DNA of 64,000 bases from Candidatus Eisenbergiella stercoravium (GCA_019113175.1 DXHY01000056.1:45494-109493); one strand, 5' to 3'. Positions 26,577 through 36,178 are shown, counted from the stretch's first letter. The notes: generated by a model not told the origin, from the sequence alone. Made by a program: numbers and translations.

Positions 26577-28693
26577 TCGGATTCTTCCTCCCATCCCTTG
26601 TTTTTTTCAGAATGCTCTGCCAGAACCGCTTCTGCCTCCTGCAGCGCCGTCATAGCCAGCAGTATGATCCCCGTACCGTGATCGTCGTCTTCTACCGTTC
26701 CCAGTTCTCTGTAGTATTTCCTTTCCATAGAGCATCCTGATCCACGGCACACCCCCCTGACCACTCCGTCTTCAGTAACCGCCTTTTTCCGGAGCGCTTC
26801 CATTCCCTCTCTTGCAGAGCAGATACACGCATTGTCCAGAAAACCACCGGCAACACCGTAGGATATCCCAGTAACAAACATTCCTGTACAAGAAGTCTCC
26901 TGATAGGAAGATTCCTCATCCAATATCTGATGCCACATTCCTTCCTGATCCTGGAACCGGATCACACCTGCCGCAAACTCTCTAAAAAAGAGAAGAAGGT
27001 CCTCAACATCTTTTATAAATGCGTGTTCCCCGGGATGATCCATGATCTTTTTCAGGAAATCAGCCAACGAAAGAAACACCCATCCATTTCCCCTTCCCCA
27101 TGGAATTTCATTGGCCTTCTCTCTGTCCAAAAAATAGATATGCGAAAAAATCCCCTTCTCTTTCATATACAGTTTTTTCCTGAATCCTCTGAATTGACAG
27201 AAACATTCCGACAGGTATGCTTCGTTCCCGGTAATCTCCCACATTCGTATCAGAAAAGGAACGCTCATAAAAATATCATCCGCCCACATCGTATCTTTTC
27301 TGTGATAGGTACCATCCACAAACCGAGGAATATTATTTTGGGCGGCTTCCGCCAGTGCCAATAGAACAGACAGCGTCCTGCCGTCCAGCGTCCGTCTGTA
27401 GTTTTCTGCCAGGCACATTCCAATCGCTCCTATGGAATCAAGATTGTCTAGCACTACGCTTCTCTGAAGAAAAGCAGGCTCTCCAAACATCGCCGCATCA
27501 TATTTCGCATATTCATAATAGTCGGAAAGGACTTTTGTACTTTTCAGGAAATAATCTGTCAGTTCAGTTTTCCCGAGCATTTCCGAAGCACAAAGAAGTC
27601 CATAATTTCCTACCATCAGCGCATAAAACCATTGACCGAAAAAACTGGTGCTCAGATACGGCCTGAGATACATCCTCTCCCTGTTAAATCTCCAGAAGCA
27701 GCGTTCTCCATCCTCTTTGAAATATGGCGTTTTCCACTGAACCACATGTTCCGGACCGAACGCGGTATCCATGTTCCCGTCTTTTCCAAATGCTCCGGTC
27801 AGCAGGAATTTATCCAGCGAATCATCTTTTCTTTTCACCATCGGAAGTTCCAGGACTTCATTGCCATCCTCGCAGCGAAATCCCCATCCGGAAGGAGTTT
27901 TCAGCGATTTTATCAGCAGTACATCCCCCTTATGCAGATTTATTTTCCAGCTTTTCCCTCTTTTCTGAGGGACTGTTTCCCGAGAGAGCCTGCGTTTGAT
28001 CTTTCTGCCGTTTACCAAAATTCTGCATTCGGAAAAAGGAGTGATACTTATCCTGCCGTCTTTTTTACAGCAGGTTACCGCATAGGCAATCCTCCCTTTT
28101 TCCTGTCCATACCATTTCCCGAAATCCACTTCTGAAACAGATTTTCTGTCTGAAATTATGTCATTCTGTTTCCAGGATATCCTGTCATAAGCCATTCCGA
28201 CAGGATACGGTCCTGATACCGCCGGTTCCTCCAGCTCCGATGTATGATAATAACTGAGAATTCTGATGTGGTTCAGATAATCCCTGGCCTCCATACCCCG
28301 ATAATAAATTGTGGAAATCACCATTTCCAAAGGGGAATTTTTTTCATCCAGAGGACACTGCAGGATAAGCTCCCGCAGTTTGGCCGATACTTCCAGAAAA
28401 TAACAGCTTCCTCTGTCGTCTTCCAATTCCGGCTGCAGCTTTCTGCCATCATAATATACTGCCAGGCAATTTCCCCGCAGGTTTAGCAGCGCCTTATCCT
28501 TCTTCTGCGCCTGGATAAAAGCTTTTATAAAAATCTGCTGCCCTCTTTTCTCCTTAGGAAAGATTCGATTCAGATCAATTTCCCATCCTCTCAATACTGC
28601 CCTCTGCCGGATTCCCTCCCTTGCATAATAAGGGTAATATTCCACCTCTCCCTCCGGCCGGGTTTCCAGCATATGCCTTAAAATCTTTTCCAT
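26573..28693 (-). CDS. GH105-like unsaturated uronyl hydrolase with large N-terminal domain
   Basis: The C-terminal ~390 residues form an (alpha/alpha)6 barrel of GH88/GH105 type: MWADDIFM (catalytic Asp region), WGRGNGWVFLSLADFL, MWHQILDEESSYQETSCTGM and a final GTVEDDDHGTGIIL. Family members remove unsaturated uronic acid from lyase products such as rhamnogalacturonan fragments. The first ~320 residues are an additional, mainly beta region I do not recognise; ordinary GH105 enzymes have about 370 residues and this one has 706. No signal peptide is visible. The start at 28693 has GAGGATGGT. It lies between two permease genes. Confidence 0.82.
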   Translation of the reverse strand: MEKILRHMLETRPEGEVEYYPYYAREGIRQRAVLRGWEIDLNRIFPKEKRGQQIFIKAFIQAQKKDKALLNLRGNCLAVYYDGRKLQPELEDDRGSCYFLEVSAKLRELILQCPLDEKNSPLEMVISTIYYRGMEARDYLNHIRILSYYHTSELEEPAVSGPYPVGMAYDRISWKQNDIISDRKSVSEVDFGKWYGQEKGRIAYAVTCCKKDGRISITPFSECRILVNGRKIKRRLSRETVPQKRGKSWKINLHKGDVLLIKSLKTPSGWGFRCEDGNEVLELPMVKRKDDSLDKFLLTGAFGKDGNMDTAFGPEHVVQWKTPYFKEDGERCFWRFNRERMYLRPYLSTSFFGQWFYALMVGNYGLLCASEMLGKTELTDYFLKSTKVLSDYYEYAKYDAAMFGEPAFLQRSVVLDNLDSIGAIGMCLAENYRRTLDGRTLSVLLALAEAAQNNIPRFVDGTYHRKDTMWADDIFMSVPFLIRMWEITGNEAYLSECFCQFRGFRKKLYMKEKGIFSHIYFLDREKANEIPWGRGNGWVFLSLADFLKKIMDHPGEHAFIKDVEDLLLFFREFAAGVIRFQDQEGMWHQILDEESSYQETSCTGMFVTGISYGVAGGFLDNACICSAREGMEALRKKAVTEDGVVRGVCRGSGCSMERKYYRELGTVEDDDHGTGIILLAMTALQEAEAVLAEHSEKNKGWEEESE

Positions 28694-28718
28694 ACCATCC
28701 TCTATTTTCAAAGTTTCA

Positions 28719-29654
28719 TTACCAAAGGCTGACTTCCCCAAATTTTCTGCTGATCCTGTTAAACAGGACCACAATGATAAAGTTTATCACAGAATTAAAG
28801 ATGCCCACCGCCGTGCTGTAGCTCCACTGGAAATCCTGAAGCCCTTTTCGATATACAAAGGTGGAGATCACATCCGCCGTCTCATAGATTCCTTCATTGT
28901 ACAGAAGAATGATCTTTTCATATCCCACACTCATGACGCTTCCCATGCGCAGAAGAAGCATGATAATGATCGTTGACGAAATTCCCGGAAGCGTCACATG
29001 AAGCGTCTGCTGCCATCTGTTCGCCCCGTCGATCCTGGCCGCCTCGTACAGTTCCTGATCGATACCGGAAAGGGCCGCCAGATAAATGATGGCTCCCCAA
29101 CCGAGCTCCTGCCAGATACCTGATATCACATAGATCGGCACAAAATATTGCGGTTTGGTCAGAAGCGAAATCTCCGGGCCACCCAGAAAGGACAACAGAT
29201 AAGTGACGAGCCCTTTATCGGAGGTGAACATTTTGATCATGCTGCAGATCACGACCAGAGAAATGAAATGAGGCATATAGGAAATAGTCTGGGTGATCCG
29301 CTTGAACTTCTCGTTTCTCAGTTCATTCAATAAAAGCGCCAGAATGATCGGCGCCGGAAATCCGAACAGAATGGAGGTCAGGCTGATCACCAGAGTATTC
29401 TTCAGGATCCTTCCAAAATAATAAGACTGGAAGAAATCAATAAAATTCTGTAATCCATGGTTAGAGGCCCAGTCGCTCCCCCATATTCCCGCCGCAGGGC
29501 TGTAATCTTTAAATGCAATGATAATGCCGTACATCGGTTTATAACAGAACAACAAATAGAAGGCCACAACGGGGATCGCCATAACATAGGCGCCGGAATA
29601 TCTCTTCAGGTCTTTTCCAAGACGCCTGATATAAGGTGTTTTTTTATTCTGCAT
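28719..29654 (-). CDS. Carbohydrate ABC transporter permease, LplB-type
   Basis: This 311-residue membrane protein has a basic N-terminus and six predicted helices. GAYVMAIPVVAFYLLFCYKP marks helix 1, followed by MYGIIIAFKDYSPAAG, typical of LplB. The EAA loop is YEAARIDGANRWQQTLHVTLPG. It lies between the binding protein upstream and the GH105-like gene 25 bases downstream. A 10-bp hairpin sits between it and the binding-protein gene. Confidence 0.93.
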   Translation of the reverse strand: MQNKKTPYIRRLGKDLKRYSGAYVMAIPVVAFYLLFCYKPMYGIIIAFKDYSPAAGIWGSDWASNHGLQNFIDFFQSYYFGRILKNTLVISLTSILFGFPAPIILALLLNELRNEKFKRITQTISYMPHFISLVVICSMIKMFTSDKGLVTYLLSFLGGPEISLLTKPQYFVPIYVISGIWQELGWGAIIYLAALSGIDQELYEAARIDGANRWQQTLHVTLPGISSTIIIMLLLRMGSVMSVGYEKIILLYNEGIYETADVISTFVYRKGLQDFQWSYSTAVGIFNSVINFIIVVLFNRISRKFGEVSLW

Positions 29655-29684
29655 TCAGTTATCAATCCTTCCTTACTAGTATAA

Positions 29685-29710
29685 GGAGAAGCTGTTTGCA
29701 CAGCTTCTCC
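29685..29710 (-). repeat. Intercistronic hairpin after the binding-protein gene
   Basis: GGAGAAGCTG (29685-29694) pairs with CAGCTTCTCC (29701-29710), 7 bases beyond the binding-protein stop codon. No T-run follows on the minus strand, so it looks like a stabiliser or partial terminator. Confidence 0.6.
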
Positions 29711-29717
29711 CTCCCAG

Positions 29718-31394
29718 TCATCGTGCATTAAAGTCATCCAAAGCAGCCTGCTGCATTTCGATAAGGCGATCGACCCCCATGGATTTCAATGTCTCAAGGT
29801 ATCCGCTTTCAAAAGTATCTAACGATTCCAGTCCGGTGATATATCGGATCGTCATCTCCGAAATATAGGTGGTGATATCTCCGGACAGTTTGGAATATTC
29901 CGTTGCATCGGCATCCGAAACCGTTACCGGCGGCATTGCATACTTTGCAGCATCGGATGACGTCCAGCTTGCCAGCGCTCCCTGCTGCTGAGGTAAACTT
30001 TGATACTGCTCGATATATTCTTTATCCTGGACAAACGGACCAGCATCCCATGCTCTGGTATACTGGGCAAGCGCAAGCTGTTTGGTCAGCCCTTCCGGAT
30101 TATTCATGATTAGATCCGTATATACAGGCTTTCCATCCTCTATGGTATAGCTCTCACCCTCTATCCCGAAGTTAAACAGCCTATTTCCCGCTTCCGTATA
30201 ACCGTAATTCAGGAACTTTACCGCCGCTTCCTTATCCTGACAGGCAGGGGTAATAATCACATAAATACCGTTCAGCGCCGCATCATAATGCGTGCTCATC
30301 GCTGTGTCACCGATGTTGGCGACAAGGGGGCCAAAACCTTCCAGGTCAAAATCCGGATCATCCGCCATAGTTTCCAGCATCGTTCCCAGATATCCGCCCC
30401 CATTACCGAGCGTTACTCCCGCCTGGCCGTTCATCATATTAGCTCTTACCGTATTATCGTCCACGGTCTGGAAATTAGGATCCAACAGTCCCTCTTCATA
30501 CAGCTTGTTCAGATATTCCAGTACTCCCTTATATTCCTCTTCCGCATATCCGTAATGTACCGTACCGTCAACCTGATAAAAATCCCCTTTCACAAGGCCG
30601 AAGGGAGAAGTAAGAATACCATGCGCAATGCCTATACTTGTCAGCCAGAATGACCCTGCTGAAAATGGGACTTCCGCTCCCTTTTCCTCTTTGAAGGCTT
30701 TCAGCACTTCATACAGTTCATCCGCCGTCTGCGGGACCTCCAGATTCAGGTCATCCAGCCAATCCTTCCGCAACATCAGCCCGGCAGATGTCTGCAGATA
30801 TGCATCCCCTCTTATGAAAGGAAAGCCGATAATATCGCCATTTGCCGTCATGTTACTCTTTCTCCAGACATCGTTGCTGTCCATAACGGCCACCAGATCC
30901 GGCGCGTAATTCATATAATCATTTAACGGTTCGATGATTTTATCTTTGATCGCTTTTTCCGCGCCGCCGGTATAACCCTTATACCAGATCATATCCGGCA
31001 GATCCCCGCTCGCATACAGCAGATTCAGTGCGTTATCATCCGCAAGCTGCATGATCTCCAGCTCCACCCCCGTAGCCTCCTGCCAGGCCTGTCCAAAGGG
31101 AGTAGCAGCAAGATCAGTCGCATTGGCTGTTACTTGCGCCTCCTGCACCATCGCCAGCGTCAGATGAACCTTTTCCTTCAAAGGATACATGGATTCTTCC
31201 GCTTCTGTCTGTGCCTGGGTCTGCGCTTCACTCCCGCTTTCTGTTCTGGCCGCAGCCTGCTGCTCAGCTGCTTCCATTGTATCCACCGCCGTGGATCCCG
31301 TCGTACTCGTACTTCCGCACCCACTGCTTATTAATAAAGCAGCAGCCAATAGACAAGCTGATATTCTTTTTAAGAATTTCCCCTTCTTCCTCAC
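29718..31394 (-). CDS. Extracellular solute-binding lipoprotein, probable GTG start
   Basis: This protein of about 558 residues has signal peptide KKGKFLKRISACLLAAALLI and lipobox ISSGC. An acidic linker (SEAQTQAQTEAEES) is followed by a sugar-binding fold of the LplA type with GFGPLVANIGDT and FNFGIEGESYTI. The only upstream Met adds 25 residues of almost pure Arg/Lys/Gly, an artefact of AG-rich leader DNA. GTG at 31394, 7 bases after AGAGG, gives a normal signal peptide and is chosen. It is followed by permease, hydrolase, permease and sensor genes. Pectin-derived oligosaccharide is the likely ligand (inference). Confidence 0.9.
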   Translation of the reverse strand: MRKKGKFLKRISACLLAAALLISSGCGSTSTTGSTAVDTMEAAEQQAAARTESGSEAQTQAQTEAEESMYPLKEKVHLTLAMVQEAQVTANATDLAATPFGQAWQEATGVELEIMQLADDNALNLLYASGDLPDMIWYKGYTGGAEKAIKDKIIEPLNDYMNYAPDLVAVMDSNDVWRKSNMTANGDIIGFPFIRGDAYLQTSAGLMLRKDWLDDLNLEVPQTADELYEVLKAFKEEKGAEVPFSAGSFWLTSIGIAHGILTSPFGLVKGDFYQVDGTVHYGYAEEEYKGVLEYLNKLYEEGLLDPNFQTVDDNTVRANMMNGQAGVTLGNGGGYLGTMLETMADDPDFDLEGFGPLVANIGDTAMSTHYDAALNGIYVIITPACQDKEAAVKFLNYGYTEAGNRLFNFGIEGESYTIEDGKPVYTDLIMNNPEGLTKQLALAQYTRAWDAGPFVQDKEYIEQYQSLPQQQGALASWTSSDAAKYAMPPVTVSDADATEYSKLSGDITTYISEMTIRYITGLESLDTFESGYLETLKSMGVDRLIEMQQAALDDFNAR

Positions 31395-31772
31395 TTTTTT
31401 TCCTCTCTTTCCTCGCTTCTTTCTTTTTCGTTTTCCTTCCCTGCGTCCTTTCTCAATATATGCCGGCATTGAACACGGGTGTTCCCTCTGCGGAACTATC
31501 TCCAGTGTATGTTCTCCGCCCTGACATACACAAGGGACAAAAGGGTATTTTTGCAGGACAAAAGTGGACCTTCCCTTTTGTCCCCTGCATCTTCCCTGCG
31601 GTTTCGGCAGGCGGCAGGAAATACATTGCAGACAATGCCTTCTTTTCCAGGCGGCATAGAAACTGCCGGCAGGTATGACCTTCCGGCAGAAAGTTTATCT
31701 TTATTGTATGTGTGACGAAAACGGGTTCAGATATGATGGAATCTGACAGGGAACAACCAATCTTTTCCTTTC
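31395..31772 (-). promoter_or_regulatory. Long structured leader upstream of the binding-protein gene
   Basis: This 378-base stretch has no supported gene. It contains nested inverted repeats: GGGACAAAAGGG (31534-31545) can pair with CCCTTTTGTCCC (31573-31584), while GGACAAAAG at 31556-31564 competes for the same partner. GTGTATGT and ACATACAC form an 8-bp pair across about 31507-31532. The last 50 bases are extremely AG-rich on the coding strand. A TACAAT -10-like box near 31705 is the best promoter guess. Confidence 0.45.
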
Positions 31773-32864
31773 TCAAATCCCCGCCTTCTTTTCAAACTCC
31801 GCCACCGTCTCCGAAGCCAAAGCCAGATCCAGAAGCTGGTTCAGCCGGTCCATGTTCTTCTGGGAAGAAATATACGTCAGACAGCTTTCCGGCACACTGC
31901 CTTTCTTTTCCAGGATCCGCAGCAGCGCTGAAGCCAGCCCCTTATAAATTCCTTTCTTTTCTCCTCTTTTTTCGCCTTTCTTCTCGCCGATTTTCTTCCC
32001 TCTCTCCTCTCCGATTTTTTCTCCCTCACTCACGCCATCCGCGTACCATTCATCCAACGCTCTGCACATGTCGTAATGCTCCTCCTCTCTGTTCAGGTTC
32101 TTCAACAATCTTGTTTCATGCGCTGATGCCGCCAGAAACAGCGCAGCATTGCTGGACAGGCTGGAAAAGACAGCACGGTTTTCTTCCACATACCGCTTCA
32201 GCCCTTCCTTATCCTCCTGATGCTGCAGAAAGCCAAATACCTGCCTTAACTCCGTATGCAGTAAACTGATATCCATTCCGGAAACATGACCTTCGCCGCT
32301 TCTTCCATCCACTTTCTTCCCCGCACCGCTCCGCCTGACGGAAATAATATGGATCGGATAATCCGGCACCAATGTCCGGAGATCTTCCTCTCCCTCCGGA
32401 AATACCAGCATGTCATGGAATCTCACCGGCCTGTCCCATTCTTCTTCCCCGAAATACAGGATCAGGGTGATCACCGGAATGATCCTGTCCTCCCGGAAGA
32501 AAGCAGGCAGCCCGGTCTTCAGCCCCATCCGTTTCCTGTTTTCTTCTTCCGTTCTGCGGACCTGGTTTTGATAATCCGCGCTGTCAAACTGCATGATGCG
32601 CACCGGGGCGCTGTAATCGACCTTTTCCTGGTTTTCAATACCAAGAAGCACCAGCTGCATACCGTCCTTCCGGTACATTTTCACCACATCCCTGACATGC
32701 TTATAGGGCCGCGAGTATTCCGGTCGGGGCTGGACGGGATCTTCCGTCGTCAGGCTTTCTGGAGCGATCACCTGCTTTCCGCCATACATCCAGGCGTTGA
32801 ACAGATCCGCAAAGATCCGCGGGTCTGAGAAATAGGAGCTGAGGGCAACATCGTTTTTTCCCAT
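31773..32864 (-). CDS. Rpn/YhgA-like PD-(D/E)XK nuclease family protein
   Basis: This 363-residue protein begins with the family-typical FSDPRIFADLFNAWMYGGKQ. Features of the Rpn/YhgA group include LVLLGIENQEKVDYSAPVRI (the E-x-Q/K-type core) and RIIPVITLILYFGEEEWDRP. Near residue 280 is a charged stretch of GE(K/R)xGEK-type repeats, then a helical tail. These proteins are linked to recombination-promoting DNA cleavage and often vary by phase or domain exchange. A role in sugar use is not expected. Its own promoter is at 32885. AAGGA lies 9 bases before the ATG. Confidence 0.85.
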   Translation of the reverse strand: MGKNDVALSSYFSDPRIFADLFNAWMYGGKQVIAPESLTTEDPVQPRPEYSRPYKHVRDVVKMYRKDGMQLVLLGIENQEKVDYSAPVRIMQFDSADYQNQVRRTEEENRKRMGLKTGLPAFFREDRIIPVITLILYFGEEEWDRPVRFHDMLVFPEGEEDLRTLVPDYPIHIISVRRSGAGKKVDGRSGEGHVSGMDISLLHTELRQVFGFLQHQEDKEGLKRYVEENRAVFSSLSSNAALFLAASAHETRLLKNLNREEEHYDMCRALDEWYADGVSEGEKIGEERGKKIGEKKGEKRGEKKGIYKGLASALLRILEKKGSVPESCLTYISSQKNMDRLNQLLDLALASETVAEFEKKAGI

Positions 32865-32884
32865 ACATTTTCGTCCTTTCGTTC

Positions 32885-32913
32885 ATTATACACGGCAGGA
32901 CATAGGGCCGCAA
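32885..32913 (-). promoter_or_regulatory. Promoter of the Rpn-like gene
   Basis: On the minus strand TTGCGG (32913-32908), 17 bases, TATAAT (32890-32885), about 20 bases before the start codon. The rest of 32914-33189 has no supported gene. Confidence 0.6.
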
Positions 32914-33189
32914 TGAAATCCTCCTGTGAAAGAGTCTGGCCAAACAATGCTCCGCAGCATCCCTGCCTGCCATTTTCGGTTGTCGTTTTTCCTGATCGGA
33001 ATTGCGGGACGAGATGTCCCAAAAGAACACAATTTTCAGAATAATTGTGTAAAAAAGAATTTTATCAGGCGCAAAAAGTTTTTGCGGGTAAGGCCATCAT
33101 ATCATACCGGATTGTAACCTGCAATCCTTTTTTCAGTTCATTCTGAGTATCCAGTCTGACCCCTTCTCTCCCGGACAGAATGTCCGGGA

Positions 33190-34110
33190 TCAGGGTGTGA
33201 CTGCCCGCCTGCGAAGTTCTCCCGGCGTCATACCGGTCTGTTTTTTAAATACATCATAGAAATGCACTCTGCTGCTGAAGCCCACAGCAGCGGCGATTTC
33301 CTCCACGGACTGATCCGTCTGCGTCAGAAGCTGTACCGCTTCATTCATGCGCAGGCGGTTCACATACTCCGTAAAGGTCAGTCCCTGTGTCTGATGAAAC
33401 AGGCGGCTCAGATAATCCGGATGATAGGAACTCATTTCTGCCAGCTCCTGGAGGGTGGCCGTCTTATAATTTGAGGAAATATATTCCAGAAGAGGGGCCA
33501 TCGCTTCCCTGGTTTTTACCTGCTGTCTGTCCAGCCGCTGAAAACGTGCCAGACACAGAAGCAACAGATTCACTTCGTTCAGCATGGCTTCTTCATAATA
33601 TAAGGTTTTCTCCAGAAATTCCCCAAACAGTTTCCGAAAGATGTCCTCTACTTCCAGGATCCTCGTTCCGTCCAGATGGAGAAGAGGCTCCAATCCAAGC
33701 CTGCCATCCTCTTCCAGATACCGGGCAGAGATCCTCCCGCCTGCCAACAGAGCTTCCGAGATCAGGCAGTTATATACCGTCAGACCGGCCAGAGAATAAT
33801 TGGCATGGATCTGTCCGGGCTGAATGCAGACAACATCCCCTTTCTGGATGATGAATCTGGTGCCATCCAGAAATGCCACGCCATGCCCTCTGTGAACAAA
33901 AAATATCTCTACAAAATCCCGATGGCAGTGCAGCTGCTCCGGATCGTAAGAATCCAGAACAACTTCCTTTCTGTCATCATCCTTCTTTCCGACCGGATCC
34001 AACCGTACCGTAACCGGGGACCTGCCGTGCCTCATCCTGTTTGACACAGTATCTTCGCTTACCGCTATCCCGTCTTTTCCGCCCCACTGTTCCATGAAAT
34101 AGGTGAGCAT
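33190..34110 (-). CDS. AraC-family transcriptional regulator with cupin domain
   Basis: This 306-residue protein has an N-terminal cupin-type sensor (HCHRDFVEIFFVHRGHGVAF, then GDVVCIQPGQIH). The C-terminal AraC domain has two helix-turn-helix motifs: ATLQELAEMSSYHPDYLSRLF, and SVEEIAAAVGFSSRVHFYDVF before the final FKKQTGMTPGELRR. AGGAGACGGAAC precedes the ATG, and a good promoter is at 34140-34169. It is divergent from the ADP-ribosylglycohydrolase-family gene and may control it and the GH28 gene (inference). Confidence 0.92.
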   Translation of the reverse strand: MLTYFMEQWGGKDGIAVSEDTVSNRMRHGRSPVTVRLDPVGKKDDDRKEVVLDSYDPEQLHCHRDFVEIFFVHRGHGVAFLDGTRFIIQKGDVVCIQPGQIHANYSLAGLTVYNCLISEALLAGGRISARYLEEDGRLGLEPLLHLDGTRILEVEDIFRKLFGEFLEKTLYYEEAMLNEVNLLLLCLARFQRLDRQQVKTREAMAPLLEYISSNYKTATLQELAEMSSYHPDYLSRLFHQTQGLTFTEYVNRLRMNEAVQLLTQTDQSVEEIAAAVGFSSRVHFYDVFKKQTGMTPGELRRRAVTP

Positions 34111-34139
34111 GTTCCGTCTCCTTTTCGGTCTTTTCGAAT

Positions 34140-34169
34140 ATTATAGCATTCCCTTCTGTCCGTGCTCAA
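34140..34169 (-). promoter_or_regulatory. Promoter of the cupin-AraC gene
   Basis: On the minus strand TTGAGC (34169-34164), 18 bases, TATAAT (34145-34140). Confidence 0.65.
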
Positions 34170-34374
34170 GGCAAAACTATTTCCGGCCTGCCTCTGTTCT
34201 TCCTCCGTTTTCTCCCAGACAGGGAAATCGTTTTCCACAGGATTCCGATCTTAAATTTTTTTACAACAGTCTTGTTAATGAGAGAAAAGTCAAAAAACAG
34301 TACAAACAGATCAAACTTCCGCATTGCTTCCCCCTGCGGCTTCTCCTATGATGAACGCATGAAGGCATTTTTTG

Positions 34375-34440
34375 TGAAAAGTATTTTTCATAAAAAAGAA
34401 TCCCGCTTGCGGGATTCTCCCGGCAATCGAAGATTGCCTG
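34375..34440. repeat. Cluster of isolated inverted repeats
   Basis: Successive stems are TGAAAA/TTTTCA (34375-34390), GAATCCCGC-TT-GCGGGATTC (34398-34417) and GGCAATC-GAA-GATTGCC (34422-34438). On the minus strand the middle one is followed by TTTTTT and looks like a terminator, but no minus-strand gene ends here. It may be a REP-like element. Confidence 0.5.
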
Positions 34441-34497
34441 CGCGGCGGGTCACGAAAGCGACATCTTCCTTTCCGCCGCAGTGCGATCCACCGGAGG

Positions 34498-34538
34498 TTT
34501 TTATACGATAGAAAATGAAATTTCCTATCGTATAAAAA
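34498..34538. repeat. 14-bp inverted repeat before the ADP-ribosylglycohydrolase-family gene
   Basis: TTTTTATACGATAG (34498-34511) and CTATCGTATAAAAA (34525-34538) form a perfect inverted repeat with a 13-base AT-rich centre, 35 bases before the start codon. An operator or a bidirectional terminator are both possible. Confidence 0.5.
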
Positions 34539-34572
34539 ACATTTTTTCAAAAAATGAAAGGGGAAAAGAATC

Positions 34573-36132
34573 ATGAAACTGACGTTTGAAACGCTGAAAG
34601 ACAAGATCACCGGCTGCTGGAACGGGAAAAACATCGGCGGTGTTCTGGGCGCGCCGCTGGAAGGACGCCGCGGGGTATTTGACGTATCTTTTTATCTGCA
34701 GGAAAACCTGCAGGGCAACCCGCCGCCGAACGATGATCTGGACCTGCAGCTGGTATGGCTGGCTGCGGTGGAACGCTACGGCCGCCAGATCACACCGGAA
34801 ATCCTGGGGGAATACTGGCTCACCTTTATCACGCCGGACTGGGCGGAATACGGACGCGGGAAAGCGAATATGCGCGCAGGACTTGTGCCTCCGCTGAGCG
34901 GCTATGCGTTCAACTCCTATCACAACAGCTGCGGCTGCTTCATCCGCAGCGAGCTTTGGGCCTGCCTGTGCCCCGGCAATCCGGATCTTGCCGTCAAATA
35001 TGCCTATCGGGACGCGGTCATCGATCACGGAGAAGACGGCATGTATGGCGAACTGTTCTGCGCCGCTCTTCAAAGCGCCGCTTTTGTGGAAAGCGACCGG
35101 GACAAGCTGATCGAAATCGGTCTTTCCTATATTCCATCCGACTGCCTGACTGCCCGCGCTGTCCGTCTCGTCATGGAATGCAGAGAAGAAGGTCTGACCT
35201 GGCAGGAAGCGAGAACCAGGCTGATGCGTGAAGTTCCCGGCACCTTCGGTGTACAGTCGGGCACCGATCAGAACGTGGAAGGCTTTCCCACATCTCCTGC
35301 CGGAAATGATGCACCCAACAACATCGGCATCCTGATGATCGGCTGGCTGTATGGGGACAATGATTTCGGAAAAAGCCTCTGCATCGCGGTCAACTGCGGG
35401 GAGGATACCGACTGCACTGCCGGCACTCTGGGAGCTATTCTGGGAATCGTCAACGGCAACAGCGGGCTTCCCGAAAAATGGCTGGCTCCCATTGGAGGCG
35501 TCATTAATACGGTCTGTATCGAAAGGACCAAATTTCATCTTCTTGGCGGAGTTCCAGGGACCGTAGAAGAGCTGACCGAACGGATCCTGCGCCTCATTCC
35601 AGGCTTCCTGGACAGAAATCTTTGTACTTTCGGCTCCTCCGATTCTCCTGACGGCCTTTATACCGTCTCCGTACAGCCCTGCCTGACCTGTACGGCCAGG
35701 GCGGATAATTTCGTTCCGGGTATCGGGACCGTGGGCTTCGCCCAGGAAACGGATCCGGTCTTCCACGAGCGCTTCGGACCGCTCGTCATTAAACGGGAAA
35801 GCCATATGTTCCTGGCCTATCTTGACCACCTTGATGGTATGACCATCCGCCCGGGAGAAGTTAAAAATCTCATGCTGACCGTGGAGGCATCCGCTTTCGG
35901 CCTGCAGCAGTGGCTGAACATCCATATTTACGGCGCGGAAGGAGTGGAAGTCCGTCCGGGACGCCGGCTGAGCCTGCCGCTTCAGTGCACACTGGGCTCC
36001 CCGGCGAAAATCCCGCTGGAGCTCTACGCCGAGCAGCTGACAGAAGGTCAGATCGAACTGCTCATCGACATCTCCCTGGAGGGACGGCACAGCTATGAAG
36101 TGATCAAAACCCGGCTCTTTGTCATGCCATGA
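34573..36132 (+). CDS. ADP-ribosylglycohydrolase-family protein
   Basis: This 519-residue protein opens with ITGCWNGKNIGGVLGAPLEG, and has NDDLDLQ (metal-binding Asp pair) and the C-terminal family motif NCGEDTDCTAGTLGAILG. Residues 1-~340 are the all-helical ADP-ribosyl-hydrolase fold. The last ~170 residues are a beta-rich domain. Versions with such a tail beside carbohydrate genes are common in gut bacteria, and their substrate may be a ribosyl compound or another glycoside rather than ADP-ribosylated protein. AAAGGGG lies 10 bases before the ATG. Neighbours are an AraC regulator and a GH28 enzyme. Confidence 0.88.
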   Translation: MKLTFETLKDKITGCWNGKNIGGVLGAPLEGRRGVFDVSFYLQENLQGNPPPNDDLDLQLVWLAAVERYGRQITPEILGEYWLTFITPDWAEYGRGKANMRAGLVPPLSGYAFNSYHNSCGCFIRSELWACLCPGNPDLAVKYAYRDAVIDHGEDGMYGELFCAALQSAAFVESDRDKLIEIGLSYIPSDCLTARAVRLVMECREEGLTWQEARTRLMREVPGTFGVQSGTDQNVEGFPTSPAGNDAPNNIGILMIGWLYGDNDFGKSLCIAVNCGEDTDCTAGTLGAILGIVNGNSGLPEKWLAPIGGVINTVCIERTKFHLLGGVPGTVEELTERILRLIPGFLDRNLCTFGSSDSPDGLYTVSVQPCLTCTARADNFVPGIGTVGFAQETDPVFHERFGPLVIKRESHMFLAYLDHLDGMTIRPGEVKNLMLTVEASAFGLQQWLNIHIYGAEGVEVRPGRRLSLPLQCTLGSPAKIPLELYAEQLTEGQIELLIDISLEGRHSYEVIKTRLFVMP

Positions 36133-36178
36133 CCGGCAATCCAGGCAGGGCCATCCTGATTAGATAAAAAAACTTACG

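Noticed and set aside
32768..33022. Small minus-strand frame upstream of the Rpn-like gene
   Set aside because: It overlaps the Rpn-like gene and its promoter, has no motif or ribosome site, and is out of frame.
34398..34417. Terminator for a minus-strand gene
   Set aside because: No minus-strand gene ends upstream of it, so it is listed as an inverted repeat only.
34525..36090. 521-codon minus-strand reading frame
   Set aside because: Shadow of the ADP-ribosylglycohydrolase-family gene, which has motifs and a ribosome site.
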